In this document: positions 27,223 through 38,432 of the stretch, piece by piece
Layout of the letters: every line of letters begins with the position of its first letter
Position numbering within the stretch: position 1 is the stretch's first letter
Assembly (NCBI GenBank): GCA_002749535.1
Contig: MZZL01000397.1
Span: 75,698 to 139,697, forward strand
DNA: 64,000 bases
DNA from: Apophysomyces variabilis
Lineage: Eukaryota; Mucoromycota; Mucoromycetes; Mucorales; Mucoraceae
Direction: 5' to 3'
The notes under the pieces: generated by a model
Told to the model about the DNA's origin: nothing
Seen by the model: only the letters and a program-made list of their open reading frames with translations
Databases searched by the model: none
Made by a program: the position numbers and the translations under genes

Positions 27223-28326
27223 TTAAGCATCCACCCATTCATTATTATGATTCTGAGCAGGAAGTTTTTGCTTGATCGCAGCGACAAAGGACTTCCATTC
27301 ATCCACACTTGTAAAGTCATGAGCCACTTCGCCGAGTTTCCGAATGGCCTCAGCCACGTTCGGGTGTTGATCCGCCAACGTTTGGATAAAGGCATTCCAT
27401 TGGCTACTAAGCTGCTCGACGGTAGGATTATTTGCAAGGGAGGATTCTAAATGACTGATGGCATCAGGGAACGCGTCCAACGGATTAGAACCTGAGCTGG
27501 GGGTGTTATTGTTATTGGTGTTTGGCTGGATAGGTTTGTTAATCGTGTCCGCTGGTGGGAGTTCATCGAGCACACTATCGATGGCTGTATTGCTATGGGT
27601 ATTGTTGTTCTTTGAATAATCGCCCGCAACCACACGGAGACAACCATAACCAGAGCGACCTGTATTACAATCTTCCTGATATAGCGAAAGCAGAGGGGGG
27701 GGGAGTGAGATGCATGTAAGTACGCAAAATGGAATCCCGATAAAATGTGGCACTTCTCTCAACTCACAGTATGTTTGCAGCATCGGATACAGAAACGTTG
27801 GATATCAGGCTCAATCAAACTGACAAAGTAAGGATAATCTTGACACATAGCACCCACAGGCTTATGCTTGGCATGGGAATCATACTGTCCCCCACCATCA
27901 TTGGCTCTCAAGCTGTAGGCGGCGCGATCAAAATAGCCTGTAACCTGGACGTATCTAGGCGTTTCTGCATAATGGGCTATCTGAATGAACCCTACCGTAC
28001 AGAAAAAAAAAGGCAACATGCATTAGACCGAGAAGATCGGGGAAAAAAGCACAGAAATTCTAAGATTTGTTTTTTGCTGTGCTCTATGTACCTTTAGGAA
28101 ATTCCATTGCATTTGGCGTTTCGTTGGCCTTTGTGCAGAAAGGAATACCATTATCTTCGTTCACGGCTACTTCCAATCCCGGTTTGGGAGGCAAAAAGAG
28201 GCAGAAATCATCGGCGCTATGAACCGCCACTTGAGGGATATGATGATCCCAACGTGAAACTGTTCCAGCGCATGTGCTTGCGATTAGACAGGCTATGGAA
28301 GCCAGTTGCATGAACGAACGGGTCAT
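27223..28326 (-). CDS. Secreted cysteine-containing protein of unknown function
   Basis: Three exons (28092-28326, 27768-27991, 27223-27675) encode 303 aa. The start MTRSFMQLASIACLIASTCAG is a clear signal peptide; an in-frame ATG lies 21 bases further upstream at 28347. The mature part has a conserved-looking N-terminal domain (DDFCLFLPPKPGLEVAVN, GIPFCTKANETPNAMEFPKG, YVQVTGYFDRAAYSLRANDG, QYDSH, VGAMCQDYPYFVSLIEP, FCIRCCKHTEDCNTGRSGYG) with at least eight cysteines, likely disulfide-bonded. A Ser/Asn/Pro linker and a charged C-terminal helix follow (DFTSVDEWKSFVAAIKQKL). I recall similar secreted domains in basidiomycetes and Mucorales but no proven function. No catalytic motif is evident. 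It is probably extracellular or wall-associated. Confidence 0.8.
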
Positions 28327-29433
28327 ACTGACTAAGTTGAAAGACAAAAGTAATAAGTGCAGAAAGTGGGAGAAGGATTAGGAGAAAAGACGAGAGAGAG
28401 AGGAAGAAGAAGAAGTGAGGATTCTATCAAACAAGCGTCCTTGTAATTTCTCTATAAAAAGACCTTTTTTCTTTATTTCTTTATTTTCGCAAGGCCGAAA
28501 CGGCATCGTGACCCGAGGATTTTTGTTTTTAGCAACGCTACGTCGACTACTTAACGCTTTTATTTCCTGACTTGGAGATTTTTAGTTTCTGGTGTGGTCT
28601 TGGCGGCGACTTTAAACTGGGTCTCAACCTTGTTCTTACTTTTAAAAGAACAAGCCCTAAAGTTTCCAATGATCGTTTTGTGATACTCAGTTAGAATATT
28701 TTACCCAACGTGTTTTTGCTCCTCTGAAAGGCTGAGATGTTTCTGTGTCTAGACAGTTCACAAGAAAAAAAAACTTGCAGTCCCCGACCTTAAAATAATA
28801 AAAATAACAACAAAGACCGTCATGGAAATTTCTCTGCCTAGCAACCCAAACAAAAAGGCTAAATGAAAAAGGGTCCATCTTGATTTTCTTTTTCTTTAAA
28901 GATATCACAATGCAAGAAAACAATGCTGACCAGAAGAAGTTGAGTTTATGACACACAACTTCTGGCCTTCTGTGGCCTTTCCCCAAAAGAAAGAAGGATC
29001 TTCCAACGCACGTTGATTCCTAAAACATAAAAACGATGTACAAGATTCGCTGTTGTCACCGACACGTTCACTGCAGCTTCTATGTATCACAAAGCGAATA
29101 GAAACAAAAAAAAAACCATTACGCTCTAGAGCTTTAGAATGAATTTTTTGTTCTGTTGGTCTAATGGCATTACTAATTTCGGTATCAGAGAATAGCCACA
29201 TGGTTTAAGGGGGAGCGACACGTTCCAGGATCAGGAAAAGGAAAGTACATAACTTCATTCATACAAAGTTTTCCTTCTGCTTGCTCATAGATATGTAGAA
29301 CTTTAGAGGCAAAAAAAGTTTTTTACTCCCCCTAAGCAATGTTTCACAAAAAGGATCGAACTAAGAAATGCGTACAAATTTATAACGTCTTCAAGAAGCA
29401 AGGATACAAACGCAAAAAAAAAAAAAAAAAAAA
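28327..29433. other. Intergenic region left of the assembly gap
   Basis: The first 120 bp hold a purine-rich block (CT-rich on the coding strand) upstream of the secreted-protein gene. Beyond that there are only short ORFs such as 28905-29201 on the minus strand, without recognisable features. The stretch ends in a poly(A) run at about 29415-29433 that leads into the gap. Confidence 0.4.
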
Positions 29434-30039
29434 NNNNNNNNNNNNNNNNNNNNNNNNNNNNNNNNNNNNNNNNNNNNNNNNNNNNNNNNNNNNNNNNNNN
29501 NNNNNNNNNNNNNNNNNNNNNNNNNNNNNNNNNNNNNNNNNNNNNNNNNNNNNNNNNNNNNNNNNNNNNNNNNNNNNNNNNNNNNNNNNNNNNNNNNNNN
29601 NNNNNNNNNNNNNNNNNNNNNNNNNNNNNNNNNNNNNNNNNNNNNNNNNNNNNNNNNNNNNNNNNNNNNNNNNNNNNNNNNNNNNNNNNNNNNNNNNNNN
29701 NNNNNNNNNNNNNNNNNNNNNNNNNNNNNNNNNNNNNNNNNNNNNNNNNNNNNNNNNNNNNNNNNNNNNNNNNNNNNNNNNNNNNNNNNNNNNNNNNNNN
29801 NNNNNNNNNNNNNNNNNNNNNNNNNNNNNNNNNNNNNNNNNNNNNNNNNNNNNNNNNNNNNNNNNNNNNNNNNNNNNNNNNNNNNNNNNNNNNNNNNNNN
29901 NNNNNNNNNNNNNNNNNNNNNNNNNNNNNNNNNNNNNNNNNNNNNNNNNNNNNNNNNNNNNNNNNNNNNNNNNNNNNNNNNNNNNNNNNNNNNNNNNNNN
30001 NNNNNNNNNNNNNNNNNNNNNNNNNNNNNNNNNNNNNNN
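29434..30039. other. Assembly gap of 606 N between poly(A) runs
   Basis: All bases from 29434 to 30039 are N. A run of A ends at 29433 and another begins at 30040 and continues to about 30067. The gap therefore sits inside or next to a homopolymer or low-complexity tract. Whether anything is encoded in it cannot be seen; open frames spanning the N are meaningless. Confidence 0.98.
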
Positions 30040-30071
<32 letters not shown>

Positions 30072-30216
30072 AATAAAAAACAAAAAAGACCAGGGAAGAA
30101 TGGGATGTGGTAATATGATGACATTAGAAATGGGGGGTTCGAAAAGATGAAGAAAAAAAAAAAGGTTTAGAGAAAGGAACAAGAGATGAGAGGTTGCCAT
30201 ATATTAATGTCGATCG

Positions 30217-31444
30217 TCATAATTTTGCCTCCAGTTCTCGCAAGACTTCTTGAAATTCATCCTCTTCTACCACAGGTCCTGTGTGGGAGCATTTTGCCCG
30301 TTTTTTCAACTTCTCACATAGATCTTCTAGGTCAAATTCTTCAAATCTGGGATGTTTTGTAATGCGTCGCCAAATCTCGGCACAGGAAATCAGATGGGGA
30401 CCAGAGATAATGGTGTCGTTGAGTTCCTGACTCGCCATTTGCTCTGCAAATTTATCGTACATCGCCATCATGCTATCGACCGATTTGTCGTCCTTGTCCT
30501 CGTCCAACGAAGCTGTCACGATCGGTACCGGATTCCGGGTGACCGCATCATTAAGGAAACCTGAAGAATCAAACAAAGGCTCCGACAAGAGTTGATTGAA
30601 AGCAGATGAGCAGACTTCCTCCTTTAACCGTTCGCAAAACGAAACCCCATCCTTATCCCGAATACATGCCACCGCTGAAGAAGGCACTCTTGTTGGTTTG
30701 GGGGAAAACGAAGGCTCAGGTGAAGGCACGGGTGATTGGAATTTCATCGGACTACTGGTGGTCGGGCTGGTATCCATAGAATCGTCTTTCGATGGTGTAG
30801 GAGTACTGTTATTACTGTTCGACTGTGATTCCAGACGTTGGATGATCTCCTTAAGGCGTTGGTTTTCGTTTTGCAAACGGGCTGTCTGCTCTGCATGGGC
30901 AGCCTCCATTAATTTGATTTTCGTTTCCAGTTCCTTGACATACCGCTCCTTCCGCTCACGAAATGCACGCTGAGCCGCACGATTCTGTTCTTTACGTCTC
31001 TGTCGTTGATCCATGGATACATGCTGCCGATAACGTAGGTAATGCATATGTGTGTTATTCATACTGGTTTGAAACTGGCAAAGACCGTTAGACTTGCCTG
31101 TAAAGACATATCGGAGGAAACACCATGATCTAAACAATGAATGTTCAAAACAAAAAGGAATGAGTTGTCATGAGGATAGTTTTTCTTTTCTGCGTCGTCT
31201 TACCGGAGCCAAATAAATCGTGGTTCTCGGTATCTATAGTGGAAAAAAGGCGAATTTGAGTCCATGAACTCTTTGGGAAGAGAAGCAGTTGCAACATACG
31301 TAATAGTTTATTGGGTTGATTAATCGCAAAGTCGTTCAATTTACGTTTTTCTGGATCCGAGGCAGGTGTAATGACGGCGGAAGGTGCTATAGGTCGAAAT
31401 GAGGTTGGCCATTGTGAAGTTTTCCCTCTTGTGGATTGTGTCAT
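30217..31444 (-). CDS. YAP1: Yap1/Pap1-type bZIP transcription factor with cysteine-rich domains
   Basis: Four exons (31300-31444, 31204-31233, 31086-31129, 30217-31023) encode 341 aa; an in-frame ATG at 31513 would add 23. The basic region QRRKEQNRAAQRAFRERKER (about residues 81-100) has the fungal Yap signature N-x-x-A-Q-x-x-F-R, followed by a leucine zipper through KELETKIKLMEAAHAEQ. A Ser/Pro-rich linker precedes an n-CRD-like part (FCERLKEEVCSSAF) and a C-terminal c-CRD (SCAEIWRRITKHPRF ... DLCEKLKKRAKCSHTG). In Yap1/Pap1 these cysteines form disulfides on oxidation, masking the nuclear export signal so the factor stays in the nucleus and induces antioxidant genes. Exon 1's donor and short exons 2-3 were assigned by phase. 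The globin gene lies just upstream. Confidence 0.92.
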
Positions 31445-31820
31445 GGAGTCGTAGCAGTAATTGTATAAAAGAGAGCGGGCGGGAGAAAATCTTAGCCAAC
31501 CAGTGTTTTCCACCTTGCTAAAATCCCTGGTCGTCTTCGGAAATCCGGATAAAATATCTTACTTTTTTTTTTTTGCTGCCCAAACGAGAGGACTTTTTTC
31601 TCATTGTGGATTTCCCTGGTTTTCACATTATTTTTCCTTATGTAAGCTGCTGACTGATAATAAACTCATATAAGCAATGTATTGTTTTAATGACAAAAAA
31701 GAGAAAGCGATAACAGTAAGAAAGAATTGAAGAAGAATAACCAACGAAGTAATAGACAACGGTTACTATTTTTAGACTATGTACGTGGGGAGGAGAGAGG
31801 GGAAAAGGTAACGAAGATCC
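31445..31820. other. Short intergenic region between bZIP start and globin stop
   Basis: About 375 bp that must hold the bZIP promoter and the globin 3' end. It contains T-rich stretches (about 31562-31575) and no ORF worth reporting apart from an in-frame extension of the bZIP up to 31513. Confidence 0.4.
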
Positions 31821-32737
31821 TTATTGTAGGCAACAGCTGGATTTATATCGTCGTGGTTGGTAACGTCGTCCTTCCTCCCAGGCCTGCTGAGACTCTAATC
31901 CGATACGCATATGATGTACAGCATATGCATGAGCCTTATAAAAACAAAAAGAGAAAGAAATAAAAAGGGTCGATTAAGAATCATAAACTTCTTATTTTTT
32001 TTTTTTGGTTTTTGCAACACCTTGTGCTTGATTACCTTTAACCATGCGACGCCGACTTCCGGTACATACTCTGCCCCGAGCCGTACTTTTAATGCAGACA
32101 CAAAGGCTGGTCCTACCAAGTCAAGATGGTGTGGCCTGACATTGTAAAAGTAATGCCGTGCGCCCAATTCTCGCATTTGCTGTACAAGTCGTTCAGGATC
32201 GCCCTCGTCCTCATCCAGGTCGGCATCGGCGGAGTTATTACCCGGGTCGCCATGCGATGCTTCTTCGCGCGCACGTTTCCTAGCATTGATTTCTCGAATG
32301 GTATAGACGTTCTGCAACTTTTTACGTGAGGAGGGACAACAAGGAGGTGGTTTGGCCACCCCGGTGACAGTCGGAGCACGAGCCATGTACGAAATCATTC
32401 CCGTAAGCGCTCTGGCTTGTTGAAAAACGTTGGCAAATAGTCCTCGCGAATCTGGATCCAATTCGAACAGCGCATCATAAAAGGCTAGACCAAAAGCATG
32501 CGAAGGCGAGACGTTCACATCATCGTTGGGATGGCGAATTTCAGAGACTCTTTCCCAGCTGGTACGAACCAAATCAATTTGAGCCTGTGTCGGTGAATCA
32601 CTGATGATTGCACTACCAAAGCTGCGCACGGATGTACTGCTACTGCGGAGACTGCCGTGATCGTCCTTTGATATCCTGCCAAAGAATTTTCGAATGTTTT
32701 GATATGTACGTCGATCGTTACTGGCGTCCGATGCCAT
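31821..32737 (-). CDS. Globin-domain protein with acidic insertion and CaaX-like C-terminus
   Basis: Two exons (32021-32737, 31821-31934) encode 276 aa. Residues about 50-120 and 181-260 form a single globin fold: PTQAQIDLVRTSWERV (A helix), LFELDPDSRGLFANVFQQ with CD1-type Phe101 and E7-region Gln106/107, then ELGARHYFYNVRPHHLDLVG with proximal His195, and EVGVAWLKVIKHKAHAY (H helix). Between E and F helices is a roughly 60-residue insertion, first basic then very acidic (DADLDEDEGD). The tail is RRYQPRRYKSS followed by CCLQ, a polybasic stretch plus CaaX-like box, predicting farnesylation and membrane attachment. Heme binding is expected; the role (NO or O2 sensing or scavenging) is open. 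Without the second exon the frame reads into intron. A CT-rich upstream stretch is also in frame but looks like leader. Confidence 0.85.
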
Positions 32738-33054
32738 CACAACCCTCACGTTTGAAAACGCCAAAAGAAAAAGGACAAGGGAGAAAGGAAGGAAGGAGAG
32801 AAGGAAATAAGAAGGAAAGAAAAAGATGAGGAAAGAGAAGCGGCGGTGGAAGGGGGAAAGAGACAGGGATGAAAGAAGGAAAAGAAAAAAGGTTTGATTA
32901 GAAAGGGTAATAAAAGAAGTCAAATGAAAAAGAGTTCTTACTAAGAGGAAACAGAGGCTAAGCCCTTCTTTCACACAGTGGGTTGGGTAAGTTTTTTTTT
33001 ATTATTATTTTAACTCTCAGTGAGAGGTGTTACGTTTCGCAATAGGAACAGGCA
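32738..33054. promoter_or_regulatory. Pyrimidine-rich leader/promoter of the globin gene
   Basis: On the coding (minus) strand the roughly 200 bp before the globin ATG is almost pure C+T, read on the plus strand as a GA-rich block at about 32755-32900. Similar shorter tracts precede other genes in this window. It translates in frame to a hydrophobic, repetitive extension that I regard as an artefact of the base composition. Confidence 0.5.
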
Positions 33055-34864
33055 TCAGGGGCCGAGTAATTCTTTCTTTCCTGAATAGAGAGAGCATTGT
33101 TCCCAATCGATCGCCAACTGTCGTTCAGGCTTACGACCCCAAGCTGCGTGTATATTGTTAAACGCCTTACGATCATTTAACTCCTCTCTAAAATCCGCCC
33201 AATGTTGTCTGCACTCCTCCATGGTGATATCAAGGATGCTTACAAGCAATGGCATGGTGGCCTCCGCAAACATCTCCATGTTTTGTTGCCACAGTCCCCC
33301 TAATTCTAATCCCCAGGGTCCAAGGGGGATAGATACTAATCGACTTTCTACATTTTCCAATCCTGCAGCCTTGAGTAGATCGATCAGGTGGAGGCCGATT
33401 CTCGGTTCTGTATTCAGCTTGTCTCGCGTAGCCTCGCAACCTTGAAAAAAGAAAAAAAAAAGGCAAAAAAAGGTTCAATTTTCAGTTACCATAGATTGAC
33501 GTGCAGGATGACAATAAAAGTATTGAAGCAAGCGACTTACATTGGAAACACCATGCTGCCCCTTTAGGACCTAATTGCTGACCGAGGTAATCTATTTCTA
33601 CAAGTTGGATGTAGCCCCCTGGTTTAACCACGCGTGTGAGTTCCTGGACGATCCTCTTCCAATCCGGTAAAGTGTAAGAAGCGGTAACCAATCGTTGGAG
33701 AACAAAATCAAATGAATTGTCCGGAAACGGTAATGGCTGTTCTTTTACGTTGAGCATGTGAACATCGAGGTTGTCAAACACTTTTCTAGCGGAGGAAGAT
33801 GTGGCGGCGCGTGGCGAGATATTGATCGGAGAGCAAAAAGAAGGAGAACAGGATTGAGCGTCAGGAAAGTAACTGTCAAACAAGTTTGGATTCGTTTGCG
33901 GTAGATTGCTTGAAGCAGTAGTGCGGTGGCTCAAATCCGCTGTATTATTCGCAGGGAGCGAAAGAGCTGGCAAGTTGGAAATAGTATCATCAGGATGGCT
34001 AGCAATGGGGTCATCCTTACTATTATGATGATGGGATTGGACAAACGGAGCCGTCTCTGTGTTCGGAGATGCTTCTGGCGTCATAAGGTCAGCGATATCG
34101 ACCGCGACGAATCGCGATTGATAGTTATCTAGTGCCATACCCACGATCGGATGCCCTTCCTTTGATTTTTGTTTGTCTTTAGCCAGATCATCCGATAGCA
34201 ATCTTCGCTTACCCACACACCAGGCCCACATCTGGTATATATCCATGGTTACTACACTTGTGTGATCTATCTAGAAGCTTACCCAACGTTTAATACCGTG
34301 ATCCCTTCCTTCAGTTTATGTGTCACCGGTGCTAAAATTTCGCTGTTGCCAATGAGATCAATAAATTCCCCGCCTGTGACATTAAACCCTTTTCTTCTCT
34401 TTTTTGATGATGTTTTTGCTCACCCTTCAAATGCCCATCGCATTAAATAATATAATACTTGTAAACGATCTAACTCTGACCGATCATTAGGCAAAGGATA
34501 AAGGGCGCCCTACAAAATCAAAGAATTTGAGTTCCGGAGTTTGACTGACAATAAAAACGATGGATCAACGGACTTGTTCAACATCGTTATGAAATCGTCT
34601 TCCTTTAAGCCATCGAAACGCGCCTGACGGGCCGGGTCCGAACAATGGGTCCTTACGCTCAGTATCGTCCTGTTCGTTATGGTACTGTGTTCTATGTTTC
34701 TCCAATCGTCGATGTAAACTGGTTAACCCATCATTCTCTTTTTGGGGTGATGGATGTTCCACGTTCTCATGTTTTCGGTCTTTTCGGGGAGGTTTTATTG
34801 GGCGAAGATGTTTTGGCACTTGTCTAAGAGACCATGATTCTCTTGATGGAATAACGTTTCCCAT
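33055..34864 (-). CDS. SAM-dependent class I methyltransferase with large insertion
   Basis: Six exons (34574-34864, 34424-34509, 34283-34342, 34213-34231, 33541-34159, 33055-33440) encode 486 aa. The N-terminus is charged and poorly conserved (MGNVIPSRESWSLRQVP). Then come YPLPNDRSELDRLQVLYYLM and motif I, VLNVGCGPGVW, split by a 19-nt micro-exon that encodes C-G-P-G-V-W. The acidic end of beta2 is FVAVDIADL. A Ser/Asn/Pro-rich insertion of about 100 residues separates this from LNVKEQPLPFPDNSFDFVLQ and the WKRIVQELTRVVKPGGYIQL block. The order matches fungal UbiE/LaeA-like methyltransferases of the Rossmann fold (N-terminal YxLP, GCGPG, KPGG). Substrate cannot be told. The exon-1 donor (GTCCGT) is weak but phase agrees. 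Confidence 0.85.
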
Positions 34865-35095
34865 AACGTATTCTGTCTATTACGATATAATATATATCCG
34901 GAATTAGGTGCGCAAACAAATTGAAGAAAAAGAAGAGAGAAATAGGAAGAGATAAAGACAAATTGTTTTCGGATGTCAAAAAAGGACGAAATAATTTTCT
35001 TGAGCATGGAGTGGTTGCCTTTATTCGGCCTCAGTGATCGGGAAGTATTCTGCAATGTCCCACCCGTAGTTCGCATTTCTTTCGGATGTTCCCCG

Positions 35096-36231
35096 CTATG
35101 AATTCGCAACAACTGTAGGTCGTTCTTCATGTTCATCTCCCACTGATCTTCCGTCTTCCCCTCCTTCTCGTTGTTCCTCTCTTTGTTCTTCCTGCTGCTC
35201 TTCCTCCTGCTCTTCGTCGTCTTCGTCGTGAATCTCTACGTTGTTTTCTTGCACATTGGGAATCAGCCATTGTCTATAATAAAGTATAACAGTAAATATC
35301 TATTGTCCGGCTAGCCAAATTCGATAGCATTACATAATTCGCGGTGTGGCCAGCCACCGTTTACCACCACTGGCAGGATCCCGCGGCCAAACATCTTCAA
35401 AGAAATAGTAGACATGGCCTACAGCTATACCCAACAGGTCACCGATTGGTAATTGGCCGCTCAATAGCCAAGAGAAACATAGTAGAACCCATGGAAGGTG
35501 CGGAGCGCTGAATACCACGAGACCAAGGAAATTGATTCGCATATAAGGATTTCGTCTTGCCCATATATATACCATCGTAAATGACAAGGGCGATCCCAGA
35601 AAAGGCATATATGCAATAGGGAAAAAGAACTGCATGGAATTAGTGCTCTTGCAAACCTAATGATGATAATCAGTTACCGATAATATAATTAACAAGATCG
35701 CGGAAAATATCATCAGCCACGTATAATCTGCAGGTCGGTTCCGAAAGAACCCTTCTTCCATCATTCGGCTATAGCGGGCTCTACATGGACAAGAAAAAGA
35801 AAAGTTTGTTTCTTGAGAACCTTTTTACTCAACGTTTGTGTGGCGGGACTTGCTATCACTTACAAGAAAAAGACATGAAATAGGAAATCAATTGAAATTG
35901 GGCCAAAGTACAGAAAGTTCGTAATAAGTCGCCACCACTATACGGACAAACCATTTAACGTATATTCCCCCTTTTTATTTTATCTGTCCATGCTGCCAAT
36001 ATACCTGATAACCATAAATAATGCTGTCATAGTTGAGCCAAAGGTGCAGTGGATGAACAAGCTCAAGTTGCTTTTGGTTTTATGTATTCATTTCCTTTTC
36101 TTAGTCGAATTTCTAATAGTCAGCAGATCCGGACAACTTACAACGGCAAGACTAATGAGGCAGGTGGCAGTAATGTAGATGCGCGTGATGGGCGGGATTT
36201 CCGTATACCATGTCTCAAGAGGGTTTGGCAT
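35096..36231 (-). CDS. DER1: Derlin (ER-associated degradation membrane protein)
   Basis: Six exons (36142-36231, 36005-36061, 35864-35937, 35678-35780, 35334-35629, 35096-35273) encode 265 aa. The N-terminus MPNPLETWYTEIPPITR, then LVHPLHLWLNYDSIIYGYQ, WWRLITNFLYFGPISIDFLF, ARYSRMMEEGFFRNRPADYT and FFFPIAYMPFLGSPLSFTMV are diagnostic of Derlins, rhomboid-like pseudoproteases without catalytic Ser-His. GIAVGHVYYFFEDVWPRDP completes the core. Derlins form part of the retrotranslocation channel of the Hrd1 complex that moves misfolded ER proteins to the cytosol. The C-tail is extremely acidic and Gln/Glu-rich and lacks an obvious SHP box, unlike mammalian Derlin-1/2 and Dfm1. All exon phases agree. 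Confidence 0.95.
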
Positions 36232-38432
36232 GACAAAACAGAACTATAGCGGGAGGATGACTAGGATCCTGTCGAAGATACTGCGATCGATTTCCTTCGC
36301 GTTTGCCGTAAAAGCAGGAAAGGCGCCATGTTGCGCCAAATGGTTGGCCCGTAGCATAATCCAGAAATGGAAAAGTACGTCATCACATCCGCTCTTTTAT
36401 CGCAAACGGACAATCTTTTGAGTACAAAGTACCTCAATATTCATGCTACGTATACACTACTGGCTTTTAACTTCCTTATATTGTTGGTCCAAGTCTTTCC
36501 TCTCCAATGCACTATTTGGATTTTTTTATCGGTGCAAGCAAACCAGCGCGTTCTGCCGAGCGCAACGACCTTCGTCAAAATTTAACTATTGGAAGTGCTT
36601 TACAATAGAACATTTTCCATAGAGGAAGGAACATCTATCTCAATATGGAACTAAACAAGGAAAGCAATTATTGAGGTTTTCTCATAGGCAGTGACCCTTA
36701 GCTAACTGCAACCCTTTCGTACATTATTGCTACGCTCGAAGATATAGGCACTTTCTGTGATAATAGGTATAGCTAGCTAGCTTCTTTTGCATACCCGTCT
36801 AATTCATGATGCCCCAGGGTTCCTAGAATAGAGTTTCTGGATGCACCAGCTTCATGACGTTTTTGAAAACTGAAGGTCAAGCACTATCTTCGTCAAACCG
36901 ATTGCTTGCATGGCTATCTTCGGATGTAGTACGGTGGGGGCGTTGAAGATGTAATGCGGTATGTAGCAAACTAACACGGCTTGATAGAAGAGAACAAATG
37001 GATCAACCTGTAACTAATTATTTCCTTCGTTGCTTACATATCAAACATATATATGGGGGAGGCTTATGCTAAGACACAAGGATACCAGCGAGCTGATTTA
37101 TTGTAACAGCAGCTTTGCTACACATTCAAAATTTGTCCCATCTCGATAGTATTATTGTATCTAGCATTGCTTTTCTCGTTTGTCCTGCAAAACCTCAAGA
37201 ATTGGGTTTAAATGGCACGTCAACGCAATATTTGTTTCTTTCTTGCTTTGCCATTTGCCGAAGGTTAAATACTGTACCTTGCTTTGCTTGGCCATCCCAA
37301 CCAAGATATAGCAGCAACCTATTTCTTCTGTGGTCGGCGTTTTTTGGCTCTGCCAATTTTTTTTTGGCACAGTGTTCCCCGCTTTTCCCTTTCTTTTCTT
37401 TTTGCTTGATATGCATGGCAAAAGCTATAAGATGGCAAGTCGGAAAAAAATGCAACACTACACAGAAAAAAAGCTGTGTGGGGGAAACTTTGTTGCCCTG
37501 TAGCCCTTGCATGTAAAGAAACATGTTACATTGGCAAATGCTCTGGTAGTAAAGAAGATCTACGCTACATTTTCTTTCTTCATGGCTAACGTTCAGCCAT
37601 TGCTGCAAGGTCAAGTTAATTAACTAGGATTGTTTATTCGACTTACTAGATCTGTAAATGTGTTGTTTCACACGCAAATTGGAAATTAGGGTTTTCAGAT
37701 GCTGCATAAAACAGTCAAAAATAAAAAGGTAAAGAAAAAAGAGAGGAACGTCTTTCTATGCTGCAGGTATCTGTCTGGAACATAAAGAATCATCATTTAT
37801 AACTGACTAACGCAATAAGGAGCTGCTGGTAGTTTGATGTTTTTTTATGGAACCGAGGATCGAGCGGGTCGTCTGTGAGACAGGAAGGGATGGAGGCGTT
37901 TTCTCCTGCGTTATCGTGTCAACCAAGAAGGGTGTTCTATCCAATGGAATCAAGATATTACGTCAGTGGGAGTGTTTGCGAAAGCTTTTCGGCTTTTTTT
38001 TTCCCACTCCTTCTCGTTCAAACCCGTCAAAAAGGAAAGGAAATAAAGAATAGAATTGGTTTGTGCGTCCCTCTGGTCATCCATCTACCATATGATCCTA
38101 CAATGGAAAAAGCGTACGATTGAATTTCAACTGCAGATCTGTTGATACATGGAAGAGAGATTTGTATGTGTGTATACAGATTGAGCGAGAACGAAAGAAA
38201 AGATAGGCCTTTAGAGATCGGTAAGATCGGAATTTTAAAGGTGCACATCATGCATTCAAAGAACCAAGGAAATGCACATGAATGCAGCAGCATTTTAGCG
38301 TCTGACTCACGTTCTCTCTGTCTCTCTCTCTCTTTTATTTGGGTTGTGCAACATCACTTCTATTTAGCCATTTTGCTTTTGAATTTCTTTGTCAACTTTC
38401 TATTTCGTTTTCTCTTTCTGTTTTTGTTCATC
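36232..38432. other. 2.2-kb gene-free stretch between Derlin and SigF-like genes
   Basis: Both genes start outward from here, so their promoters lie in it. I see no supported gene. The plus ORF at 37115-37516 (starts MLHIQNLSHLDSI) and several ORFs at 37847-38293 have no family features. A CT-repeat run (TCTCTCTC) occurs just before the SigF-like start, at about 38310-38335. Confidence 0.4.

Noticed and set aside
29303..30200. Long open frames spanning the N block on both strands
   Set aside because: They consist of undetermined residues plus poly-Lys or poly-Phe from the A runs.
32738..32974. In-frame N-terminal extension of the globin (79 residues, hydrophobic)
   Set aside because: It derives from an almost pure pyrimidine tract, which is typical of leaders in this genome; the ATG at 32737 gives a normal globin N-terminus.
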